The notes below the pieces were generated by a model. It saw nothing but the letters and a program-made list of their open reading frames with translations. It had not been told where the DNA came from and made no database searches. A stretch of DNA of 64,000 nucleotides. Source: Phocoenobacter uteri. Its GTDB lineage: Bacteria > Pseudomonadota > Gammaproteobacteria > Enterobacterales > Pasteurellaceae. How positions within the stretch are numbered: position 1 is the first letter of the stretch; each line of letters begins with the position of its first letter. The DNA lies in NCBI RefSeq assembly GCF_900454895.1, contig NZ_UGTA01000001.1:1240001-1304000 (forward strand), in the 5' to 3' direction. Of this stretch, positions 56,049 to 64,000 are shown one piece after another. The position numbers and the translations under genes were made by a program.

Positions 56049-56690
56049 ATGAAAAAATATCTATTTAGCGTGATTTTCACACTTTTTATTCTCTTTCCTT
56101 CTCTTAGCTCGGCTCATCCCCATTCGTGGATCAATATGAAAACCAATGTGTTGATTGAAAATCGCCAACTCATCGGATTTAAAATGGAATGGCAACTTGA
56201 TGAAATAGCCTCTTCTGAATTGATTTATGAAATGAAAATCAGTGATAATGAATCTGAAACAAGAGAAAAAATTACACAAGAGATGGTTCAAACTGCCATC
56301 CTTAATCATTATTTTAGCTATTTGTATGATGAACAAAATCAACCAATAAAATATACGACTCATCCTAAAAATACTTATTTTGAAATTACAGATAATCGAG
56401 TCACTTTTCATATTCATTTTTATTTAACTCATCCTCAGCAAGTTCAAGATCGTATTTTCAAATTATTTACCTATGAACCAAGCTATTATATTTCAATGAG
56501 TTATGAAGATGAGAATGCATTGCTCATCAGTGATTCTGATCATTTGTGCAAATTACATTTAAATCCACCTAATGTCGACACCGAAATACAGCAATATGCA
56601 ATGGATTTAGATCGAACACAAACACCAGATCAAGATTTATCTTTGGGAGCACAATTCGCACAAGAGGTAAAAATCGTATGCAAAAAATAG
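56049..56690 (+). CDS. DUF1007 family exported protein, nickel/cobalt transport accessory
   Basis: The 213-residue protein has a signal peptide (FTLFILFPSLSSAHPHSW), so the mature N-terminus carries His-Pro-His-Ser-Trp, a potential metal site. The DUF1007 layout (MKTNVLIENRQLIGFKMEWQLDE) fits. DUF1007 proteins are found with NicO permeases and are thought to deliver metal. The ATG is at 56049; the upstream GTG is unlikely. The gene overlaps the next by 13 bp. Confidence 0.82.
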   Translation: MKKYLFSVIFTLFILFPSLSSAHPHSWINMKTNVLIENRQLIGFKMEWQLDEIASSELIYEMKISDNESETREKITQEMVQTAILNHYFSYLYDEQNQPIKYTTHPKNTYFEITDNRVTFHIHFYLTHPQQVQDRIFKLFTYEPSYYISMSYEDENALLISDSDHLCKLHLNPPNVDTEIQQYAMDLDRTQTPDQDLSLGAQFAQEVKIVCKK

Positions 56691-57682
56691 TAATGAAAAT
56701 ATTCTTATTAGCGGTCGGATTTTTACTGGTTTTTGCAATTTATCATTTTTATCCTTATTTGTTGTTTAAAGTGATCGCATTGCAAAAGAGTTTTCATCAA
56801 CAAATAAGTTCCTCAATGCTCGCTCTTCAAAAAAATCAGCATTCAGGTTGGATTCTAATTAGTATCAGTTTTTTCTATGGTATTTTTCACGCTGTTGGTC
56901 CAGGACACGGAAAATTTATTTTAACCAGTTATCTCTCTTTTGAAAAAACAAAACTGCCACAAGCAATTCGTCTAACGCTACTTTCTTCTCTTGCACAAGG
57001 GGTAATGGCTATTCTATTAGTTTCTATTATCGTCGTTATTTTTACTTTATCACGCCATTATTTCAACCTTGCACTACAATGGATAGAGCGAGGGAGCTTT
57101 ACTTTAATGATTTTATTTGGATGTTATTGGTGCTATAACGCAATAAAGTCATTTAAAATCAAAATGAAAAAAACACCAAAGTTTAATGTGCAAAAAGTGA
57201 CAAAAATCTTACCGCTTGCTACCCCATTATTGCCATCAAAAATGATGCTACACAATCATCAACACTCAGCAAATTGTGGCTGTGGTCACCAACACTTGCC
57301 CAATTCAGCACAATTATCTAAGGCAACAGACTGGAAAGCACAATTGATGATTATTTTAAGTATTGCAAGTCGTCCTTGCTCTGGTGCAATTTTAGTATTA
57401 TTTTTTTCATATACGCTTGATCTTTATTATTGGGGCGTATTCTCAGCATTAGCCATGGCAATCGGCACCGGTTTTACCCTCACCTTATTTGCTGTGGTTG
57501 TCTTATTTGCTCGCCATAAAGCGATTTCTTTAAGCAAGTGGTATTTGTCCATTCAAATGGGAAATAAAATCAGCGTTATCTTAAAACTCATAGTAGGAAT
57601 GATCCTGATCATTTTTGGGGTTCTATTACTGCAAAGCAGTTTTGTGAATATTTTGGTTAAAGGCAACGGATTATTTACATAA
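56678..57682 (+). CDS. NicO-family nickel/cobalt permease
   Basis: The 334-residue membrane protein carries HAVGPGHGKFILTSYL near residue 71 (NiCoT/NicO His motif), SIASRPCSGAILVLFF near 230, and about seven helices. Its central loop is His/Cys-rich (MLHNHQHSANCGCGHQHLPN, about 190-210), which suits metal capture or efflux regulation. It is co-transcribed with the DUF1007 gene. Import of Ni for urease or hydrogenase, or cobalt, is expected; the direction is not proven. Confidence 0.85.
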   Translation: MQKIVMKIFLLAVGFLLVFAIYHFYPYLLFKVIALQKSFHQQISSSMLALQKNQHSGWILISISFFYGIFHAVGPGHGKFILTSYLSFEKTKLPQAIRLTLLSSLAQGVMAILLVSIIVVIFTLSRHYFNLALQWIERGSFTLMILFGCYWCYNAIKSFKIKMKKTPKFNVQKVTKILPLATPLLPSKMMLHNHQHSANCGCGHQHLPNSAQLSKATDWKAQLMIILSIASRPCSGAILVLFFSYTLDLYYWGVFSALAMAIGTGFTLTLFAVVVLFARHKAISLSKWYLSIQMGNKISVILKLIVGMILIIFGVLLLQSSFVNILVKGNGLFT

Positions 57683-57773
57683 GATCTTTCAACAAAATCT
57701 TTATGAAAAATCATAAGCGGTCATATTTTTATCATTTTTTGCAAATTGTATTTAAAACAGCCGCCGCCATCCC

Positions 57774-57802
57774 TTTTCAAACGAAAAAAAAAACCTTATA
57801 CT
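57774..57802 (+). promoter_or_regulatory. promoter of the antiporter gene, similar to the rnpB promoter
   Basis: TTTTCA (57774-57779), 17 bp, TATACT (57797-57802), about 70 bp before the ATG. Nearly the same -35, A-tract and -10 sequence as at 55522-55550. Confidence 0.55.
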
Positions 57803-57873
57803 CGACAATAGAGGTAGATAAACACCGTTTTATCTACTCAAATTTTTTATAATTATAAAAGAGGTCAAACACA

Positions 57874-59256
57874 ATGTTAACGAACGAAGTTGTTATCTCA
57901 ATTATCGTCTTGCTTGGACTAAGCTTGCTACGCATAAATGTGATACTTGCACTTATTATTTCAGCCTTAATTTGCGGAGTTATCGGCAATTATGGTGTAG
58001 ATGGTATCGGTTTCTCAGATGCAATATCAAAAACAATCACAAGTTTTACTGGTGGACTAGGCGGTGGTTCTGAAACGGCAATGAATTATGCTGTTTTAGG
58101 TGCTTTTGCCGTTGCCCTATCAAAATCAGGCGTAACAGATCTGCTTTCCTATAAAATCATTCAGCATTTTGGAAAACAACCAACAGGTAATTCCGTCACT
58201 TGGTTTAAATATATTCTATTATTCGTGTTAGTGGCATTCTCAATGTCATCACAAAATGTCATTCCAATCCATATCGCCTTTATTCCAATTGTTATTCCAC
58301 CATTATTAGGTGTAATGAATCAATTAAAAATGGATCGTCGAGCCGTTGCTTGTGCGTTAACTTTTGGTTTAACGGCAACTTATATGTTGATTCCAGCAGG
58401 CTTCGGACAAATTTTTATCCAAAGCGTACTCGTTAAAAACATCAATATGGCAGGCACAGATTTAGGTTTAACAACCTCTGTTTTACAAGTGTCAAAAGCA
58501 ATGTTAATTCCTGTTTTTGGTATGATTTTAGGACTGTTATGTGCTTTCTTTATCACTTATCGTAAACCACGTATTTATATTGAACGTCGCCCAGAACCAA
58601 CAGCAGAAAGCATTGAGCAACGCGTAAAACGAGTAAAACCACGTCATATTGCAATCAGCGTAACTGCGATTGTGATTACCTGTGCGGTACAATTAGCAAC
58701 AGGTTCAACCATTATGGGGGGCGTTGCTGGTTTAATTATTTTTGCACTTGGTGGTATTTTCAAACTGAAAGAAAGTAACGATATATTCCAACAAGGCTTA
58801 CGCCTAATGGCAATGATTGGCTTTGTAATGATTGCAGCCTCAGGCTTTGCCAATGTAGTGAATTCAACAGGTGGCGTACCTGAATTAGTTACAGCACTGA
58901 GTCAAACTATCGGAGCTGAAAACAAAGGCTTAGCCGCATTCTTAATGCTAGTAGTCGGATTATTTATCACAATGGGAATCGGGTCATCATTCTCAACCGT
59001 GCCAATTATTGCGTCAATTTACGTGCCACTTTGCTTATCTTTTGGCTTCACACCATTAGCAACAGTCGCAATCGTAGGTGTTGCAGCAGCCTTAGGTGAT
59101 GCAGGCTCACCAGCATCAGATTCAACCTTAGGTCCAACATCTGGATTAAATGCAGACGGAAAACACGATCACATCTGGGATTCTGTTGTTCCAACATTCT
59201 TACACTTTAATCTTCCATTATTAACATTTGGCTGGATTGCCGCGATGGTTTTATAA
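57874..59256 (+). CDS. Na+/H+ antiporter family protein
   Basis: The 460-residue membrane protein has about 11 segments. SFTGGLGGGSETAMNYAVLGAFAVALSKSG and AALGDAGSPASDSTLGPTSGLNADGKHDHIWD belong to the Na+/H+ antiporter family with the Na_H_antiport_2 N-terminus (NhaC-like superfamily). A H. influenzae counterpart is known. Ion specificity is inferred from the family only. Confidence 0.85.
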   Translation: MLTNEVVISIIVLLGLSLLRINVILALIISALICGVIGNYGVDGIGFSDAISKTITSFTGGLGGGSETAMNYAVLGAFAVALSKSGVTDLLSYKIIQHFGKQPTGNSVTWFKYILLFVLVAFSMSSQNVIPIHIAFIPIVIPPLLGVMNQLKMDRRAVACALTFGLTATYMLIPAGFGQIFIQSVLVKNINMAGTDLGLTTSVLQVSKAMLIPVFGMILGLLCAFFITYRKPRIYIERRPEPTAESIEQRVKRVKPRHIAISVTAIVITCAVQLATGSTIMGGVAGLIIFALGGIFKLKESNDIFQQGLRLMAMIGFVMIAASGFANVVNSTGGVPELVTALSQTIGAENKGLAAFLMLVVGLFITMGIGSSFSTVPIIASIYVPLCLSFGFTPLATVAIVGVAAALGDAGSPASDSTLGPTSGLNADGKHDHIWDSVVPTFLHFNLPLLTFGWIAAMVL

Positions 59257-59280
59257 TTTTATCAATGAGATTAGAAAATA

Positions 59281-59313
59281 AATGGAGTAAGCGAGAACGC
59301 CTACTCCATTTTT
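59281..59313 (+). terminator. terminator between convergent antiporter and MFS genes
   Basis: AATGGAGTA and TACTCCATT form a 9-bp stem followed by TTT, 25 bp after the antiporter stop and 14 bp before the opposing gene's stop. Confidence 0.75.
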
Positions 59314-59326
59314 CATTAATTATTCC

Positions 59327-60661
59327 CTATTTTCTCATTTGATAATAAACAACCACTGAAAATAACACCGACGCAAAGACTGAAAGTAAATCAGCCCCAA
59401 CCCAGAAATAAGAAAGGCTATCAAAGTCATAAATTTTTTCGCCTGCATCATTGATTATCGTTGTTTTATCAATCATTATACCGGTTAAAAGTTCACCTGC
59501 AGCAGCACCCGCATAACCAAATACCCCCATCATTCCAAGTGCAATACCAGAAGCTGATTTATGAGAAATATCGGTTGCTAATAATCCGCCTAAGAAACAA
59601 AGTTGAATTCCAAGTGTGATACCAAAGATTGATAATCCAATAATAATTAACCACGTTGCGCCTTCCGGTGCAAACAAGAACATTGCTAAGGAAATTGCAT
59701 TCAATAAACATACTGCAACAGTCATTAAATTACGTTTACCATGTAAAAAACGATCCGATAACCAGCCAGAAACCACCGTTCCAATAATACCAACGATACT
59801 ATTTATACTGATAATGGAAGCGGCTTCAATCGTGGTATAACCTTTACCGTTTTCTAAGAAAAATACTCCCCAGCTATTCACCCCATAACGAGCAACGTAC
59901 ATACAACAAGAAGCAACGGCTAAAATCCAAATAGCTGGATTTTTTACAACTGCCCATTGATGATGTAACACTTCTTTATTATCTAATTCTTCATCTTTTG
60001 AAGGTAATTGAATTATCGGTTTAAAGCCACAAGCAGCGGGTGAATCTTTCATAAACATCATTGCAACCAATACACCGAGTAGTCCCATAATACCTGCAAA
60101 GTTAAATCCAAAACGCCAACCAAAAGTTGTAATGATAGCTGCGGTAACCACAAAGGTAATTCCTTCACCGACATTATGTGCAACTGACCAAAATCCATAA
60201 TAAGAACCACGTTCATTATCATCATACCAACGGGAAAGAGCGACGACACAAGGTCCTACCCCCATTGATTGTACCCAGCCATTGAATGCCCAAATAATCG
60301 TGAGTGCAATTGCACTGGTATTCATTCCCATTGCAAAATTAGCTAAGGCAGAGAAGAACAAGCCTAAGGATAAAAAACGTACGATATTAGAGTGATCCGC
60401 CAATGCACTATTAACAAATTTTCCCACTGCGTAAGTAATAAAAATTGCCGAGCCAATCACCCCTAATTCTGTTGCCGTTAGAACACCATTATTTACTAAT
60501 GCTGGTTTTGCTACATTAAAAGAAAGACGGCAAACATAACAAATGGCATAAGCAAAAGAGAACGCCCAAAAACTTTTCATTCTCGTGCTTTTAAACATTT
60601 TTTCAGTGTAATCTTTTAGTGGAACAGCTGGGCTTGCTTTGAAAAAGGTTAAGATAGACAT
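59327..60661 (-). CDS. MFS transporter, organophosphate:phosphate antiporter type (UhpC/GlpT-like)
   Basis: The 444-residue protein has 12 helices and the OPA-family pattern CRLSFNVAKPALVNNGVLT, GVGPCVVALSRWYDDNERGSYYGFWSVAHNVG. It should exchange sugar phosphates or glycerophosphate for Pi or act as a sensor like UhpC. It follows the IMPase-family gene on the same strand after 40 bp, suggesting import of a phosphorylated compound that the enzyme then dephosphorylates. The substrate is unknown. Confidence 0.82.
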   Translation of the reverse strand: MSILTFFKASPAVPLKDYTEKMFKSTRMKSFWAFSFAYAICYVCRLSFNVAKPALVNNGVLTATELGVIGSAIFITYAVGKFVNSALADHSNIVRFLSLGLFFSALANFAMGMNTSAIALTIIWAFNGWVQSMGVGPCVVALSRWYDDNERGSYYGFWSVAHNVGEGITFVVTAAIITTFGWRFGFNFAGIMGLLGVLVAMMFMKDSPAACGFKPIIQLPSKDEELDNKEVLHHQWAVVKNPAIWILAVASCCMYVARYGVNSWGVFFLENGKGYTTIEAASIISINSIVGIIGTVVSGWLSDRFLHGKRNLMTVAVCLLNAISLAMFLFAPEGATWLIIIGLSIFGITLGIQLCFLGGLLATDISHKSASGIALGMMGVFGYAGAAAGELLTGIMIDKTTIINDAGEKIYDFDSLSYFWVGADLLSVFASVLFSVVVYYQMRK

Positions 60662-60701
60662 ATTCGTATCTCCTATTATTTAGTTGATAGTTAATGATTT
60701 C

Positions 60702-61481
60702 TTATTTGTTGAATTTTTGATACAGCACATTTGAGGCTGTGGCTAAGATATAATTACCTTTGTGTAGTCCTTCTCCTTCTAAAAAATGATTTACCTTTCC
60801 TCCGGATTCTTCAATAAGCAGAATGCCCGCACATACGTCCCAAGCATTGATATGAGGTTCAAAATAGCCAATCAATCGTCCTGCTGCGACATAAGCTAAC
60901 ATCAATGCCCCTGAGCCATTACGAATAAACATTCCTCCATCTAGCAAGAGTTGATTTAAAACAGGCGTGAAGGTATCGGCTGATACTCGGTGAGATATTC
61001 CTAGCCCCATTAAGCCATCTTTTACAGAAATTGCATTCATAGTGTGGATTAGTTTTTGATTGAGAAATGCACCACCTCCACGACAAGCGTGAAAAAGCTC
61101 GTTGTGAACAGGATCGAAGATTACCCCCACCACAATTTCTTTATTATGTAATAATGCAATAGACACACACCAAGCGTGTAACCCATATAAAAAAGGATTC
61201 GTCCCATCTATTGGATCAACCACCCAACAGAATTCCGAATCCATCTCATCAGCCCCTGATTCCTCTCCTAAAAATCCATCATTTGGAAAAGAATGGTTAA
61301 GTGCTGATTTAATATGCTCTTCCACTTTTTTATCAGCGATACTGACTAAATCTAATTTTTCTCCTTTTTTACATTCAATCGTTAAATTTTCACGATTTAA
61401 ATAATAATCTAGGGCGATTTTTCCCGCTTCTTTAATGAGTTTTTGAGAAAATAAATACCGTTGTTGAATTGAAATATTCAT
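60702..61481 (-). CDS. inositol monophosphatase family phosphatase
   Basis: The 259-residue Mg-dependent phosphatase has GEESGADE, WVVDPIDGTNPFLYG and NAWDVCAGILLIEESGGKV, the three metal/substrate motifs. The family includes inositol, histidinol-phosphate, 3'-phosphoadenosine phosphate and fructose-bisphosphate phosphatases; the sequence does not decide. I start at the ATG at 61481 (MNISIQQR) after GAGGTATCAGA. It is transcribed before the MFS gene. Confidence 0.85.
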   Translation of the reverse strand: MNISIQQRYLFSQKLIKEAGKIALDYYLNRENLTIECKKGEKLDLVSIADKKVEEHIKSALNHSFPNDGFLGEESGADEMDSEFCWVVDPIDGTNPFLYGLHAWCVSIALLHNKEIVVGVIFDPVHNELFHACRGGGAFLNQKLIHTMNAISVKDGLMGLGISHRVSADTFTPVLNQLLLDGGMFIRNGSGALMLAYVAAGRLIGYFEPHINAWDVCAGILLIEESGGKVNHFLEGEGLHKGNYILATASNVLYQKFNK

Positions 61482-61571
61482 TCTGATACCTCTTTTATAT
61501 GAGAAATAATTTTCTGATAAAACCAAGTCTAAATACGCTTTAATTTATATGGAAAATTACACCACAAGATA

Positions 61572-61609
61572 AAACATTTCAATCCACATTTATTTCTTTT
61601 GGAATGTTT
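61572..61609. promoter_or_regulatory. inverted repeat upstream of the IMPase gene
   Basis: AAACATT and AATGTTT are 24 bp apart in the 233-bp divergent gap. It may be an operator or a hairpin; only the symmetry is visible. Confidence 0.3.
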
Positions 61610-61695
61610 GTTTCAAAAATAAGATATAGATCTCATTTTTAAATAGAACGTTTGAATACTCTAATTAAAACGCTTACACCTTCTTTTTAACTTAC

Positions 61696-61723
61696 TTGAT
61701 ATTCTTTACTATCAAGGTATCAT
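61696..61723 (+). promoter_or_regulatory. mnmE promoter
   Basis: TTGATA (61696-61701), 16 bp, TATCAT (61718-61723), about 37 bp before the ATG. The spacer ends in TATCAA, making TTGATA..TATCAA an inverted repeat. Confidence 0.5.
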
Positions 61724-61759
61724 ATCCCCTAACATTTTATTCACTAAATATAAACAACA

Positions 61760-63118
61760 ATGAAAGAAACTATAGTTGCACAAGCAACCCCAATCGGTCG
61801 TGGTGGGGTTGGTATTTTACGTATTTCAGGACCTTTGGCTGAAACAGTAGCTCAGGAAGTGTTAGGGAAAACCCTTAAGCCTCGAATGGCAAATTATTTA
61901 CCTTTTAAGGACATTGATGGTTCAACCATTGATCAAGGGATTGCATTATTTTTTAAAGCCCCCAATTCTTTTACTGGCGAAGATGTTCTTGAGTTACAAG
62001 GACACGGCGGGCAGATTATTTTAGATATTCTGTTAAAACGTATTTTACAAGTAAAAGGCTTACGTATTGCTCGTGCAGGGGAATTCTCTGAACAGGCCTT
62101 TTTAAATGATAAATTAGATTTGGCCCAAGCCGAAGCGATTGCCGATTTAATTGACGCTACCTCTGAACAAGCGGCTCGTAGTGCGTTAAAATCATTACAA
62201 GGCGAGTTTTCAAATAAAATTCATCAGCTTGTTGATGATGTAATTTATTTGCGTACCTATGTGGAAGCATCGATTGATTTTCCTGATGAAGAAATTGATT
62301 TTCTTGCGGACGGTAAAATTGAGAATAAACTTAACCAAATTATTGCCAGTTTAGACAATGTGCGTAAAGAAGCAAAGCAAGGTTCAATTATTCGTGAAGG
62401 AATGAAAGTCGTGATTGCAGGGCGTCCAAATGCAGGAAAATCAAGCTTATTGAATGCCCTTGCAGGACGAGATGCAGCGATTGTAACCAATATTGCAGGA
62501 ACAACTCGCGATGTATTGCGTGAGCATATTCATATTGATGGAATGCCATTGCATATTATCGATACTGCAGGCTTACGAGATGCAAGTGATGAAGTGGAAC
62601 GTATTGGGATTGAGCGTGCGTGGGGCGAAATCGAGCAAGCGGATCACGTTTTATTGATGATTGATAGCACTGAAAGTAGCACTGAAAATATTCAAACTGA
62701 ATGGCAAGATTTTCTCACTCGTTTACCTGAAAATATTCCAGTAACGGTCATTCGCAATAAAGTGGATCTCTCTGGTGAAAAAGAAGGTTTTGAGAAATTA
62801 AACAACTTTGATTTAATCCGCCTTTCTGCCCAAACAAAAGTTGGGGTGGAGCTGTTACGTGAACATTTGAAACAATCAATGGGTTATCAAAGCTCAACGG
62901 AGGGAGGCTTTATTGCTCGCCGTCGCCATTTAGTTGCCCTTGAAAAAGCGGCGGAACATTTAGCCAATGGACATACGCAATTAACCGAATTTTATGCAGG
63001 CGAATTACTAGCAGAAGAGCTACGAATGACACAAAATGCGTTAAGTGAAATTACAGGTGAATTTACCTCTGATGATTTACTCGGTAATATTTTCAGTTCA
63101 TTTTGTATCGGAAAATAA
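61760..63118 (+). CDS. mnmE: tRNA uridine-5-carboxymethylaminomethyl modification GTPase MnmE
   Basis: The 452-residue protein has an N-terminal formyl-THF-binding domain (QATPIGRGGVGILRISG, FTGEDVLELQGHGG) and a helical domain. The inserted G domain carries GRPNAGKSSLLNAL near residue 219 and DTAGLRD, and the C-terminus ends FCIGK with the essential Cys. With MnmG it modifies U34 of certain tRNAs. Length is normal (454). Confidence 0.97.
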   Translation: MKETIVAQATPIGRGGVGILRISGPLAETVAQEVLGKTLKPRMANYLPFKDIDGSTIDQGIALFFKAPNSFTGEDVLELQGHGGQIILDILLKRILQVKGLRIARAGEFSEQAFLNDKLDLAQAEAIADLIDATSEQAARSALKSLQGEFSNKIHQLVDDVIYLRTYVEASIDFPDEEIDFLADGKIENKLNQIIASLDNVRKEAKQGSIIREGMKVVIAGRPNAGKSSLLNALAGRDAAIVTNIAGTTRDVLREHIHIDGMPLHIIDTAGLRDASDEVERIGIERAWGEIEQADHVLLMIDSTESSTENIQTEWQDFLTRLPENIPVTVIRNKVDLSGEKEGFEKLNNFDLIRLSAQTKVGVELLREHLKQSMGYQSSTEGGFIARRRHLVALEKAAEHLANGHTQLTEFYAGELLAEELRMTQNALSEITGEFTSDDLLGNIFSSFCIGK

Positions 63119-63150
63119 GCGGTTAAATTTTTTCTAAAATTTACCATTAT

Positions 63151-63187
63151 ATGTGAGAGTATTATTTAATTCTCTCACATTATTTTT
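63151..63187 (+). terminator. mnmE terminator
   Basis: ATGTGAGAG and CTCTCACAT form a 9-bp stem followed by TATTTTT, about 33 bp after the mnmE stop. An uptake-signal core (near 63117) sits between. Confidence 0.75.
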
Positions 63188-63343
63188 AGATAATATCATT
63201 CTTATTTCTCATAACGCCTTTTTAAAATTATCTAAAAATTAGACTTTTACATATTTTTTACATAATATAGTACAGCTTGCTATCTATATAGCTTTCATTT
63301 AGCAACAATTTTCAATACTAATATTTAAACCTTAGGAGATCCT

Positions 63344-64000
63344 ATGAAATTACGTACAAAATTTTCAATTATTACCACAACCTTTATGCTTGCAAGTGGT
63401 GTAGCACAAGCAGCTGGAAAAACATTTTTTTACTGTACGGATAAAGCACCAAAAGGGTTTAGTCCAATATTAGTCATTGATGGTAAAACCTATAATGCAA
63501 GTTCACAGCAAGTGTATAACCGTTTAGTCGAATTTAAGCGTGGTAGCACAGATATTGAACCCGCATTGGCGGAGAGCTGGGATATTAGCAATGATGGTTT
63601 GACTTATACTTTTCATTTACGCCCAAATGTAAAATTCCATTCAAGCAAACAATTTAAACCAACTCGCAATTTTAATGCGGATGATGTTGTTTTCTCTTTT
63701 AACCGTATGTTAGATGAAAACCACCCATTCCATAATGTGTCCAATGGTGTATATCCTTACTTTAAAGGTATGGGATTTCATAAACTGTTAAAATCAGTAA
63801 AAAAACTTGATGATAACACCGTTGAAATAAAACTAACCAAGCCTGATGCGACTTTCTTAGCCAGCTTAGGAATGGATTTTACTTCAATTCATTCTGCGGA
63901 ATATGCTGATAATATGATGAAAGAAGGAAAACCAGAAACGATTGATAAATTACCTATCGGTACTGGGCCATTTGTTTTTGCAGGGTATAAAAAAGATCAA
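63344..64000 (+). CDS. dppA: peptide ABC transporter substrate-binding protein (DppA-like), 5' part
   Basis: The frame is open from the ATG at 63344 (AGGAGA before it) to the window edge, 219 codons. A signal peptide is cleaved near AQA-AGK (about residue 24). The mature start FFYCTDKAPKGFSPILVIDG and later TFHLRPNVK, FNADDVVFSFNRM and PIGTGPFVF match SBP family 5 proteins of the DppA/HbpA branch. There is no lipobox, which favours DppA over the HbpA-type lipoprotein. A partial gene. Confidence 0.88.
   Translation, partial: MKLRTKFSIITTTFMLASGVAQAAGKTFFYCTDKAPKGFSPILVIDGKTYNASSQQVYNRLVEFKRGSTDIEPALAESWDISNDGLTYTFHLRPNVKFHSSKQFKPTRNFNADDVVFSFNRMLDENHPFHNVSNGVYPYFKGMGFHKLLKSVKKLDDNTVEIKLTKPDATFLASLGMDFTSIHSAEYADNMMKEGKPETIDKLPIGTGPFVFAGYKKDQ

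Overview
The window is a 64 kb piece of an AT-rich gamma-proteobacterial chromosome, almost certainly a member of the Pasteurellaceae. Three observations support this. Copies of a DNA-uptake-signal-like core (AAGCGGT, often ACAAGCGGTC followed by an A/T-rich tail) are scattered through it, many as inverted pairs that double as terminators. The gene neighbourhoods match Haemophilus/Actinobacillus (rnb-fabI, mepM/znuC, yrdD-tsaC-aroE, glycine riboswitch plus AGCS symporter). The protein sequences are also of that type. The ACAAGCGGT form of the uptake signal points to the Actinobacillus/Mannheimia/Glaesserella side of the family rather than H. influenzae (AAGTGCGGT). I cannot name the species.

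Layout. 1-8.1 kb: a two-partner secretion locus, tpsB (cdiB-like) followed by a giant tpsA (cdiA/fhaB-like) exoprotein gene that runs off the left edge after at least 2095 codons. This is the main accessory region. 8.2-15.2 kb: rnb, fabI, mepM-dsbC and the divergent znuCB zinc importer. 15.2-20.7 kb: yafJ-like amidotransferase, ridA, pgeF, yeaD-like mutarotase, gntR, folB-cdd. 20.7-26.1 kb: an OmpA-like lipoprotein, four tRNA genes (Met, Leu, Gln, Gln), then a compact recA-recX-yqfB-yrdD-tsaC-aroE run with a LexA box before recA. 26.2-33.4 kb: a complete N-acetylgalactosamine PTS/catabolic operon (agaR-kbaZ-agaS-agaV-agaW-agaE-agaF-agaA) with a promoter, a CRP-like site and an operator-like palindrome. 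33.6-42.8 kb: gmhB, ftsK, hpt, yciH, a YcfL-like lipoprotein, hinT, asd, ygfZ, yicC and divergent rph.

42.9-50.7 kb: a tandem glycine riboswitch controlling an Na+/alanine-glycine symporter, an unknown exported protein, yjjG, ttcA, ampG and rep. 50.9-55.4 kb: uvrA and ssb, separated by a class B acid phosphatase gene; a LexA-box-like site remains next to ssb. 55.5-59.3 kb: RNase P RNA, a DUF1007/NicO nickel-cobalt pair and a Na+/H+ antiporter whose promoter resembles that of rnpB. 59.3-64 kb: an organophosphate-type MFS transporter with an inositol-monophosphatase-family enzyme, mnmE and the start of a dppA-like peptide-binding protein gene.

Most of the window is ordinary housekeeping DNA. 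The points most worth following up are the CdiA-like exoprotein with its non-repeat central region (toxin and immunity genes, if any, lie outside the window), a dispersed palindromic repeat seen twice, the duplicated promoter module, the predicted regulatory architecture of the aga operon, and the transporter-phosphatase pair. No insertion sequence, prophage, CRISPR array or clear pseudogene was found.
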